Shown: positions 52,201 through 59,564 of the stretch, one piece after another | Numbering within the stretch: the first letter of the stretch is position 1 | Layout: each line of letters begins with the position of its first letter | Origin: Streptomyces sp. NRRL B-1140 | GTDB taxonomy: Bacteria; Actinomycetota; Actinomycetes; Streptomycetales; Streptomycetaceae | DNA length: 64,000 bases | NCBI RefSeq assembly: GCF_001280065.1 | Contig: NZ_LGEA01000114.1 | Location: forward strand, 310,001-374,000 | Direction of reading: 5' to 3' | The notes under the pieces: model-generated | Databases searched by the model: none | Told to the model about the DNA's origin: nothing | The model's input: the letters and a program-made list of their open reading frames with translations, nothing else | Made by a program: the position numbers and the translations under genes

Positions 52201-53157
52201 GTGGTGGACACCGCCACCAGGGGCATCATCGACGCCACGCGCGCGAAGGACCGGAGCGCATCGCCCCGTCGCGGCCGGCGCGAGCGTGTCCGCAGGAAGG
52301 CCGACCAGCCGTGGTGGTTCGCGCTTCCCGCGCTCGCCGTGTTCGGTGCGTTCTTCCTGCTGCCGAACCTGCTGAACTTCGTCTACCCGTTCACCGACTG
52401 GTCGGCGTTCCACCCGCGGATCGGCTTCGTGGGCCTGTCGAACTTCGACACCATCCTCGACGACGGCTCGATGGTCCGCGACCTCCGCATCACCCTGGAG
52501 TACGCGGTCCTGGTGGCCGTGTTCCAGAACGGCTTCGGTCTGGGTCTGGCCCTGCTGCTGGAGCGGGACACCCGCTTCAACCGCTTCTTCAGGGCGGTGT
52601 TCTTCCTGCCCGTACTGATCTCCGCCCTGGCCGTGGGCTACATCTTCCGGGCCCTGCTCGCGCAGGACGGGGCGCTCAACAGCGTGCTGTCGTCCCTCGC
52701 CGGGCACCAGGTCGACACGCCCTGGCTCGGGTCGACGGCCTGGACCCTGGTCGTGGTGACCCTCGTCCACGGCTGGAAGTGGATGGGCCTGGCCATGCTG
52801 ATCTACCTCGCGGGCCTGAAGAGCATGCCCGGTGACGTGCTGCAGGCCGCCCGGATCGACGGGGCCGGCGCCTGGCGCACCTTCTGGTCGATCAGGTTCC
52901 CGCTGCTGGCGCCCGCGGTGACGTTCAACGTGACGACCGCACTGATCGGCTCCATGAACACCTTCGACATCGTCCAGGCGACCACCGGCGGCGGTCCGGG
53001 CGGCGAGACCGAGGTGTTCAACATCTACATGTTCCGCATCTTCGGCCAGGGCCTGTACGCCCAGGCGTCCGCGATGAGCCTGGTGCTCTTCCTCGTGGTC
53101 GTCGTCCTCGCCGTGCCCGTGATCGTCGGCCTGCGCCGGAGGGAGAACGACCAGTGA
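52201..53157 (+). CDS. CUT1 ABC permease 1 (MalF type)
   Basis: A 318-residue permease with six helices after a basic N-terminus. The EAA loop reads SMPGDVLQAARIDGAGAWRTFWSI near residues 218-240 (split: SMPGDVLQAARIDGAG, AWRTFWSI). A strong GGAGGTAGGAG site precedes two adjacent GTG codons (52201, 52204). Partner of the permease that overlaps its stop. Confidence 0.93.
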   Translation: MVDTATRGIIDATRAKDRSASPRRGRRERVRRKADQPWWFALPALAVFGAFFLLPNLLNFVYPFTDWSAFHPRIGFVGLSNFDTILDDGSMVRDLRITLEYAVLVAVFQNGFGLGLALLLERDTRFNRFFRAVFFLPVLISALAVGYIFRALLAQDGALNSVLSSLAGHQVDTPWLGSTAWTLVVVTLVHGWKWMGLAMLIYLAGLKSMPGDVLQAARIDGAGAWRTFWSIRFPLLAPAVTFNVTTALIGSMNTFDIVQATTGGGPGGETEVFNIYMFRIFGQGLYAQASAMSLVLFLVVVVLAVPVIVGLRRRENDQ

Positions 53158-54008
53158 CCGCGACCACCGTGTTCGCTCCCGCCCGCAGGCGCCCTGCGCG
53201 TTGGCTGCAGCCGGCCGCCGTCCTGCTCATCGCGGCCGTCACCATCGGCATCCCGCTCTGGCTCGTCGCGGTGACCTCCGTGAAGCCCCAGGCGGAGGCG
53301 ATCAAGCCCAACCTCTCGCTGCCGCACCGGGTGCAGGCCGCGGAGAACTACCAGCAGACCTTCGACCAGGGGAAGGTCGTCCAGGGTTTCGTCAACAGCC
53401 TGCTGGTCGTGGTCCCTTCCGTGGTCCTCGTGCTGCTGCTGGGCGCCGGCGCCGCCTGGGTCTTCGCCCGCCGCAAGGGCCGCCTGACCGGCGCGCTGTA
53501 CGCGCTGAGCATCAGCGGCCTCCTGCTGCCGCCCGCCGTCATCACCATCGTCATGGAGCTGCGTCAACTCGGTCTGGCGGGAACCCAGTTGGGGATGATC
53601 GCGGTCTACACGGGGATGTACCTGTCCACATCGATCTTCTTCATGACCGGCTTCATCCGGAACCTCCCCGAGGAACTGGAGGAGGCCGCGCGCATGGACG
53701 GCGCCGGTCCGGCCCGGGTGTTCTTCCAGGTGATCCTGCCGCTCCTGCGCCCCGTCATCGCCACCGCGACGATCATGGTGATGCTCTTCGCCTGGAGCGA
53801 CGTCTTCTACGCGTTCTTCGTGCTGGGCGGCGGGGAGAAGGCCACGCTCCCGCTCAACCTGTACCAGGTCGCGAGCGCCCAGCTGTACCTGAACAACTGG
53901 CACCTCATCTTCGCCTACGTCGTGATGATGAGCCTTCCGATGGTGGCCGTCTTCGTCATCGCCCAGCGCCGGATCGTCGCCGGGATCACCAGCGGCGCCG
54001 TCAAGTAG
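53154..54008 (+). CDS. CUT1 ABC permease 2 (MalG type)
   Basis: A 284-residue permease with six helices. The EAA loop is ELEEAARMDGAGPARVFFQV near residues 178-197. The GTG start overlaps the stop of permease 1 (GTGA). It is the last intact gene of the operon; a glycosidase would be expected next, and only a scar is found there. Confidence 0.93.
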   Translation: MTATTVFAPARRRPARWLQPAAVLLIAAVTIGIPLWLVAVTSVKPQAEAIKPNLSLPHRVQAAENYQQTFDQGKVVQGFVNSLLVVVPSVVLVLLLGAGAAWVFARRKGRLTGALYALSISGLLLPPAVITIVMELRQLGLAGTQLGMIAVYTGMYLSTSIFFMTGFIRNLPEELEEAARMDGAGPARVFFQVILPLLRPVIATATIMVMLFAWSDVFYAFFVLGGGEKATLPLNLYQVASAQLYLNNWHLIFAYVVMMSLPMVAVFVIAQRRIVAGITSGAVK

Positions 54009-54139
54009 CCCGCGCCACGATCTCCGGGGCGCGACTCCACGCGCGCCTCGGGCCTTCACCCTCCGGTCCGCCCGGTCCACCCGGGCCCCCGGGTCCACTC
54101 ACCATCCTCCCGCAGCGACGCGGGAGGCGGAGGACGCAC

Positions 54140-54407
54140 ATGCCCCGAACCGAGCACACCCCACGCACGACCGCGCGTCTCATGGTCCGGGAACCACAAC
54201 ACCAACGTCATCTCCCGGGCAGCGGACAGCACCGTCAACGACACGTCCCAACAGGTCATGTTCCGCAACTCCTACAGCTGGTCCAACTTCTGGGACCTGC
54301 CGGTACCGGTCACTCTGAAGGCGGGCGTCAACACCATCACGTTCGGCAACCCGACGGCGTACGCGCCGGACATCGACAAGGTGACGGTCGCGCCCCTGAA
54401 CGGCTGA
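54140..54407 (+). pseudogene. Deletion scar of a secreted protein with a CBM35-like C-terminus
   Basis: A well placed start (GGAGG, then ATG at 54140) begins MPRTEHTPRTTARL, like the start of a Streptomyces secretion signal. Within about 40 bases, in a different frame, comes the end of a carbohydrate-binding module: NTNVISRAADSTVNDTSQQ, VMFRNSYSWSNFWDLPVPVT, LKAGVNTITFGNPTAYAPDI, DKVTVAPLNG, stop at 54405. The middle, presumably signal peptide and glycoside hydrolase domain, is missing. The simplest view is one internal deletion that joined the first codons to the last ~75. An intact gene here would complete the oligosaccharide operon. Confidence 0.7.
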
Positions 54408-54429
54408 ACGGCTGAACGGCTGAACGGCT
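54398..54429 (+). repeat. 8-bp tandem repeat (GAACGGCT)x4
   Basis: Four exact copies starting inside the last codons of the CBM remnant. Because 8 is not a multiple of 3, the unit places TGA in all three frames (54405, 54413, 54421). Confidence 0.9.
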
Positions 54430-54466
54430 GACGGGACCGCACTCGGCAGGTCTCCCGATCGCACGC

Positions 54467-54503
54467 CGAGGGGCGGCCCGGCGCGGAGCCGGTTTGCCCC
54501 TCG
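54467..54503. terminator. Bidirectional terminator
   Basis: CGAGGGGC and GCCCCTCG pair perfectly, with an inner CCGGC/GCCGG stem. It lies between the CBM remnant and the convergent GNAT gene. Confidence 0.75.
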
Positions 54504-54524
54504 AACAGTTCTGCCGAGCGGAAC

Positions 54525-55091
54525 TCAGGCATCGCGGCGCCGCAGGTGCAGATGCCCCTCGCGGGGAAACGAGGGCGGTGCCGGAGGCAGGACCGCGTCG
54601 AGCCCGTACCCGCTCTTGCACGCCACGCGGCACGAGGCCGGGTTGTCCACCTGGTGCAGGAGTTCCAGGCGCTCCAGCCCGTGGGCCCCCAGGACGTCGA
54701 AGGCCCAGCCGGTGAGAGCCTCCAGAGCACGCGGCGCCACACCCCGGCCGCGGGCGTGGGCGGCGGTCCAGTACCCCACCTCGGCCGACGGCTTTCCGAA
54801 GGATGCCTCCTTGAGGACCACGTTGCCCGCCAACCGCCCGCGGGGCGAGTCGGGTTGTGCTTCGAGGACCGCGAACCCGAACCGGTCCCCCGCTGCCCAG
54901 CCCCGCTCCTGCCCTCGCACCCACCGCATGGCATCGCCCTCGTCTTCGACGGCCCAGCCGGTCCAGCGGCGCAGGACGGGATCCCGGAACACGGCGACGA
55001 GGGCGGCGACGTCCTCCTCGCACCAGGGACGAAGGACCAGGGCGGGAGCGGACGGCGTCGCGCCCGCGTGCAGGACGGCGCTGTCGTTCAC
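54525..55091 (-). CDS. GNAT N-acetyltransferase
   Basis: A 188-residue acetyltransferase of the RimJ/RimL type: LVLRPWCEEDVAALVAVFRD at the start, acetyl-CoA loop HARGRGVAPRALEALTGWAF near 120, and LERLELLHQVDNPASCRVAC as motif B. The substrate is unknown. GTG 55091 is chosen; 18 further upstream codons would run into the MerR gene's 3' end, which is only 53 bases away. It is downstream of MerR on the same strand and may be under its control. Confidence 0.85.
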   Translation of the reverse strand: MNDSAVLHAGATPSAPALVLRPWCEEDVAALVAVFRDPVLRRWTGWAVEDEGDAMRWVRGQERGWAAGDRFGFAVLEAQPDSPRGRLAGNVVLKEASFGKPSAEVGYWTAAHARGRGVAPRALEALTGWAFDVLGAHGLERLELLHQVDNPASCRVACKSGYGLDAVLPPAPPSFPREGHLHLRRRDA

Positions 55092-55144
55092 CCGCCGATC
55101 GTATGCGGCGGTGCTCCGCCCCCGCGCCGACGATCCCCGGCCCA

Positions 55145-56083
55145 CTACCGTTCCATCCGCACGCGCACGGCCTCGATGGACCAGTTGAACAACGGCACCA
55201 GGGTCTCGGGAGCGGGCCAGCCGTTGATCACCGCGAGCAGCCGGAGGTAGCGATCCCAGCGTGGGTCGCTCACACTCTCCAGCCGGGCCAGCAGCAGCCG
55301 GCGCAGCTCGGCGCCGTCGGGGCGCCCGAGAGCATGCGCATGATGAGCCGCAAGCGCCGCGACGACCGGATCGGCTCGGTGTGAAGTCGGGGCGATACCC
55401 GCCTCCAGGGCGGGGCCCACCCGGTCACGGACCAGTGCAGCGAGGTCGCGGCGCGGGCCCGCGGTGTCGCCCTGTGCCTGTTCGGCGGCGTGGTCCTCGG
55501 CCGTCCGCCGCACGAGGGCGCGGAAATCCGGGTCTGCGGCCAGTTCGGCCCACTCCACCCATGCCCGGACCTGCTCCGCCTCGGGGCTGCCGGACATCTC
55601 CGGGGTCATCGAGCGCCTGATCCCCGCCGGCGCGGAACCGGGCCCGGGACTGCCGAAGGCGGCATCGAGGAAGTCCTCGATCAGACGTCGGCGTTCGTCC
55701 TCGGACAGCTTGGCCAGCTTGTGCATGAGATCCGTCTCTTCAGCAGTGAGCCCGCGCTCGGCCACCGCCGTCAGCACCGCATGCCGCAGGCGCAGGACGC
55801 GGATCTGCACGCCCAGGGCTTCGGCGTGCGCTGCGGCGACCTCGGGAAGCGAGAGTTCCCGGTCCACGACCCTTCGGATCGTGGAGAGGTCCACCCCCAG
55901 GTCCCGCAAGGTCCGCACGAGGTCCAGACGCGCGACGGCGTCGATGCTGTAGAGGCGGTAGCCGGCCGGGCTGCGGTCCGTCGGCGCCACGATTCCGTGA
56001 TCGGAGTAGAACCGAATGGTCTTGACCGTCAGGCCGGTCCGCCGGGCCAGTTGACCGATCGAGTAGAGCGTGTCGCCGTCCAT
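55145..56083 (-). CDS. MerR-family regulator with large helical effector domain
   Basis: A 312-residue MerR protein. The winged helix is at residues 5-75 (YSIGQLARRTGLTVKTIRFY, AGYRLYSIDAVARLDLV), then a coiled coil at about 80-120 and a roughly 190-residue helical domain (QVRAWVEWAELAADPDFRAL). MerR proteins untwist promoters with over-long spacers when ligand binds. Its own promoter has exactly this design. The ligand is unknown; the domain might bind a drug-like compound. Confidence 0.92.
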   Translation of the reverse strand: MDGDTLYSIGQLARRTGLTVKTIRFYSDHGIVAPTDRSPAGYRLYSIDAVARLDLVRTLRDLGVDLSTIRRVVDRELSLPEVAAAHAEALGVQIRVLRLRHAVLTAVAERGLTAEETDLMHKLAKLSEDERRRLIEDFLDAAFGSPGPGSAPAGIRRSMTPEMSGSPEAEQVRAWVEWAELAADPDFRALVRRTAEDHAAEQAQGDTAGPRRDLAALVRDRVGPALEAGIAPTSHRADPVVAALAAHHAHALGRPDGAELRRLLLARLESVSDPRWDRYLRLLAVINGWPAPETLVPLFNWSIEAVRVRMER

Positions 56084-56089
56084 GTCCCC

Positions 56090-56120
56090 ACCTTGCTGTC
56101 TCCCCCTACGGGAGACTCAA
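56090..56120 (-). promoter_or_regulatory. MerR-type promoter with 19-bp spacer and dyad
   Basis: On the minus strand: TTGAGT (56120-56115), a 19-base spacer, CAAGGT (56095-56090). The dyad GTCTCCC-N5-GGGAGAC (56098-56116) fills the spacer, as in MerR-activated promoters. The ATG is only six bases past the -10, so the message is probably leaderless. Confidence 0.75.
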
Positions 56121-56299
56121 GAGCATGTGCCGGCGTGGCCGGGTATCCCCGTGGATCAATCCCGGCGGCGAAGCACTCAGCCTTTCATCGCCCCTTACAT
56201 TGCGCTGTGGAAGGGATACCGTGCGCATGCGGGACGCCGCCCGGACCGATCGCGGCGATATGTGGAAAAATTACGCAAGATGAGCAAGGGGGAACGCAC

Positions 56300-56983
56300 G
56301 TGAGCAGCAGCCCTCCCGGTGACCTGGGCTACGAGGACACAGTGCCTGACCGCACCGGCCAGGCGGAGGCCTTCGACGCCATCGGCAACCAGTACGACGA
56401 GGCCTTCCCGCACAAGGAAGGGCAGGTCGCGGCCACCGAGTGGCTCGTGGACTGCCTGCCGGCCGGGTCCCGCGTGCTGGACCTGGGATGCGGCACCGGG
56501 CTCCCGACCGCCCGGCAGCTGGCGGAGGCGGGCTTCGAGGTCACCGGCGTCGACCTGTCGGGCGGGATGGTCGCCCTGGCCCGTGAGCACGTGCCCGGCG
56601 GCACCTTCCACCAGGTAGACATCGCCGATCTGCGGCCGGGAGGACCCTGCGACCTCGGCCGGTTCGACGCGGTGGCCGCCTTCTTCTCCCTGCTCATGCT
56701 GCCGCGCGCCGAGATCCCCCTCGCGCTGCGGACCGTCCGCCATCTGCTGGTACCCGACGGCATGTTCGCGCTGTCGATGGTGGAGGCCGACGTGGACGAC
56801 TTCTCGATCCCGTTCCTCGGAAAGACCATCCGGGTGTCCGGGTACCTGCGGGACGAGCTGAGGGAGACCGTCGAGGCGGCCGGCTTCGAGATCATCGAGG
56901 AGGCCTCCTACACCTACGCACCCGCGAGCGCCGACGTACCGCCCGAAGTGCAGATCTTCCTGCGCTGCCGACGACGCGGCTGA
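56300..56983 (+). CDS. SAM-dependent methyltransferase
   Basis: A 227-residue class I methyltransferase. SAM motif I is VLDLGCGTGLPTARQL near residue 57, the motif II acidic residue is in FEVTGVDLSGGMV, and FDAVAAFFSLLMLPR is motif IV. It has a Methyltransf_25-like fold; the substrate is a small molecule, not identified. GTG start follows GGGGGA. It is divergent from the MerR gene, with the MerR dyad about 190 bases away. Confidence 0.88.
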   Translation: MSSSPPGDLGYEDTVPDRTGQAEAFDAIGNQYDEAFPHKEGQVAATEWLVDCLPAGSRVLDLGCGTGLPTARQLAEAGFEVTGVDLSGGMVALAREHVPGGTFHQVDIADLRPGGPCDLGRFDAVAAFFSLLMLPRAEIPLALRTVRHLLVPDGMFALSMVEADVDDFSIPFLGKTIRVSGYLRDELRETVEAAGFEIIEEASYTYAPASADVPPEVQIFLRCRRRG

Positions 56984-57025
56984 CCGCACGCACCGGCGGG
57001 GGCCCACGCGGACGGAAGCGACACT

Positions 57026-58813
57026 GTGACGAAGCACCTCGGAGCTCATGAACACCCCGGCAGGAAGGCCAGGGCGAAGGAGCACGTCACGCCGCCACGC
57101 CGGCCACAGGTCCGCGGGCCGCAGACCGACCGGCTCCGCTACCTCGACGAGGCGACGCGCCGGATCGCCCGCGGCATCGACCTCGACGAGACGCTGCACG
57201 CACTGTGCCGGGCGGCCGTCCCGTCCTTCGCCGACACGGTCTTCGTCCATCTGTCCGATCCGCTGCCGGCAGGGGACGAGGGTCCTGTCTCCCCGGCCAT
57301 GTTGCGACTGCACAGCACCGACCGGGCGCCGCCGAGGGATCCGGCAACCCGCGCACCCGGTCTCACCCCCGAGACCCTGGCGGACGTGCGACCGGCGGAC
57401 GTCGTACGCCCGGCCGCCGACGGCCGGCTGGCCGCGCTGCTGCGCGCCGGGAAGCCCGCCCCGGGGGACGCCCCAGGCGTGGCTCCCGCCCTGGCCGAAC
57501 TGCTGGGACCGGTGAGCGTTCCCGGTGCGGCGCGACCCGGATCGCGGCTGATCATCGCCCCGATGCACGGCCGCTGCCACGTCATGGGCAGCGTCGTCCT
57601 CGTCCGCCGCCCCGACCGGCCCGCCTTCACCGAGGACGACCTGCTCGTCGCCTCCCAGCTCGCCACCCACACCGCACTCGGCGTCGACAAGGCCGCGCTC
57701 CACCTCCGCGAGACATCGGTCGCCGCCGCGCTGCAGCACACGATGCTCCCTCCGGCACTGCCGGAGCCGACCGGAGTCCGGCTGGCAAGCCGCTACCTGC
57801 CCGCCTCGCGGGCCTCCCAGGTGGGCGGCGACTGGTACGACGCGATCCCCCTGCCCGGCAACCGTGTCGCGCTGGTGATCGGCGACGTCATGGGCCATTC
57901 CCTGACGTCGGCCGCCATCATGGGCCAACTGCGCACCATCGTGCAGACCCTGGCCGGTCTCGACCTTCCCCCCGACGAGGTCCTGCACCACCTCGACGAG
58001 CAGGCGGAGCGGCTGGGCAGCGAGCACATGGCGACCTGTCTGTACGCGATGTACGACCCCGTACTGCATCGGCTGCTGGTCGCCAACGCCGGTCACCCGC
58101 CCCCGGTGCTCCTCCACACGGACGGCCGGGAGGAGGTGTTGCGGATCCCGCCCGGAGCGCCGATCGGCGTCGGCGGCAGCGGCTTCGACTCCACCGAGCT
58201 GCACGCGCCGTCCGGAGCGACTCTGCTGCTGTACACCGACGGGCTCGTGGAATCCCGCGACTCGGACGTGCTGTCCGGGGTGGAGCGGCTGTGCGCACAC
58301 CTGCGCGCCTCCGGTGCCGGTAACGATCCCCCGTCGCTGGAGGTGCTGTGCGACCAGGCACTCGGCACGCTGGGCACGCGCGACCGGGACGACGACATCG
58401 CACTGCTCGCGGCCCGGTTCGAGGGCATCCTGCCGGAGACGGTGGCGTACTGGTACATGGCTCCACGCCCGCAGACAGCGCGGCAGGCACGCCGGCTGAC
58501 GCGAAGGACACTGCACGAGTGGGGCCTCGACTCGATGGTGGAGGCGGCCGAACTGCTGGTCAGCGAGGTGGTGGCGAACGCCGTACGCTTCGCGTCCCGG
58601 CCGGTCACCCTGCGTCTGCTCCGCACGGACGTACTCCGCTGCGAGGTGGGCGACGACTCGCCGCAGGTGCCGAGGATGCGGCACGCGAGGCCGAGCGACG
58701 AGGGCGGCCGGGGACTGTTCCTGGTCGACCAGCTGGCCGAGCGCTGGGGGGCGACGAGGGTGAGCACGGGCAAGGTCGTCTGGTTCGAGCAGGCGCTGCC
58801 GGGACGGGAATGA
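57026..58813 (+). CDS. GAF-PP2C-HATPase phosphatase (SpoIIE/RsbW type)
   Basis: A 595-residue multidomain regulator. A GAF domain spans about 35-225; the PP2C domain (about 235-470) has intact metal motifs ASQVGGDWYDAI, VIGDVMGHS, LYTDGLVES and RDRDDDIALLA; the C-terminal HATPase/RsbW-like kinase domain (about 485-590) has the N-box ELLVSEVVANAVRFA and G-box DEGGRGLFLVDQL. One protein can thus both phosphorylate and dephosphorylate an anti-sigma antagonist. GTG start with GGAAG before it. No sigma factor is adjacent. Confidence 0.92.
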   Translation: MTKHLGAHEHPGRKARAKEHVTPPRRPQVRGPQTDRLRYLDEATRRIARGIDLDETLHALCRAAVPSFADTVFVHLSDPLPAGDEGPVSPAMLRLHSTDRAPPRDPATRAPGLTPETLADVRPADVVRPAADGRLAALLRAGKPAPGDAPGVAPALAELLGPVSVPGAARPGSRLIIAPMHGRCHVMGSVVLVRRPDRPAFTEDDLLVASQLATHTALGVDKAALHLRETSVAAALQHTMLPPALPEPTGVRLASRYLPASRASQVGGDWYDAIPLPGNRVALVIGDVMGHSLTSAAIMGQLRTIVQTLAGLDLPPDEVLHHLDEQAERLGSEHMATCLYAMYDPVLHRLLVANAGHPPPVLLHTDGREEVLRIPPGAPIGVGGSGFDSTELHAPSGATLLLYTDGLVESRDSDVLSGVERLCAHLRASGAGNDPPSLEVLCDQALGTLGTRDRDDDIALLAARFEGILPETVAYWYMAPRPQTARQARRLTRRTLHEWGLDSMVEAAELLVSEVVANAVRFASRPVTLRLLRTDVLRCEVGDDSPQVPRMRHARPSDEGGRGLFLVDQLAERWGATRVSTGKVVWFEQALPGRE

Positions 58814-58865
58814 CAGGGGCGCACGTGCGGACGTGAGCCGCGTCGCATCGTCATGGGTGAGACTT

Positions 58866-58887
58866 GCTATGCAACGAGTTGCATAGC
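58866..58887. promoter_or_regulatory. PadR operator, perfect palindrome
   Basis: Arms GCTATGCAAC and GTTGCATAGC (10 bases each, perfect) around GA. TTGCTA (58864-58869) and CACGAT (58887-58892) with a 17-base spacer could be the promoter, so the operator fills it and the ATG at 58900 would be leaderless. Confidence 0.8.
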
Positions 58888-58899
58888 ACGATCGTCGTC

Positions 58900-59472
58900 A
58901 TGGCACTCGAGCACGCGATCCTGGTGTCGCTCCTGGAGAAGCCGGGATCCGGCTATGAGCTCGCCCGGCGTTTCGAACGGTCCATCGGCTACTTCTGGAC
59001 CGCGACCCACCAACAGATCTACCGCGTACTGAAGCGCATGGAGGGCGACGGCTGGGTCGAGGCCCGGGACGTCCCGCAGCAAGGGCGGCCGGACAAGAAG
59101 GAGTACTCCGTCGCCGACCTCGGCCGGGCCGCGCTGTCCTCGTGGCTGCACGATCCGATCGAGCCGGAGAGCGTCCGCCACGACCTGGCGGTGAAGATCC
59201 GGGGTGCCGCCTTCGACGACCCGGCTGCCCTGATCCGCGAGGTGGAGCGGCACCGGCAGGCGCACCGGGACCGGCTGGCGCACTATCTGGCAGGCGAGGA
59301 GCGGGACTTCACGGGGCCCGAAGCGGCCGCGGCCGCTCCACAAGCGCCACTGGACGCGGAGCGGGAGCTCCAGCACGTCGTACTGCGCGGCGGTATCGCG
59401 TACGAGCGGATGATGATCGGCTGGCTGGACGACGTGCTCGCCACGCTGGCCCGGTTCGACCCCGGCCACTGA
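58900..59472 (+). CDS. PadR-family transcriptional regulator
   Basis: A 190-residue PadR-type repressor. ALEHAILVSLLEKPGSGYEL opens the winged helix; ATHQQIYRVLKRMEGDGWVE and GRPDKKEYSVADLGRAAL give the recognition helix and wing. The C-terminal half (Vir_C-like helices) forms the dimer. The perfect palindrome at its start predicts autoregulation and control of the acyl-CoA dehydrogenase 92 bases downstream. ATG 58900 is preferred over an upstream TTG at 58864 that lies in the operator. Confidence 0.92.
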   Translation: MALEHAILVSLLEKPGSGYELARRFERSIGYFWTATHQQIYRVLKRMEGDGWVEARDVPQQGRPDKKEYSVADLGRAALSSWLHDPIEPESVRHDLAVKIRGAAFDDPAALIREVERHRQAHRDRLAHYLAGEERDFTGPEAAAAAPQAPLDAERELQHVVLRGGIAYERMMIGWLDDVLATLARFDPGH

Positions 59473-59564
59473 CCGCTCCACCGCACCGGCCACGGCTGCT
59501 CCTCCTCTCCGGCCGCCCAACCTTTCCATTGCCACCCGTCCACCCACCGACAGGGGTCCTCACC

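Noticed and set aside
54140..54415. A small intact protein starting at 54140
   Set aside because: That frame is open to 54413 but its product is His/Gln-rich nonsense; the CBM similarity is in another frame.
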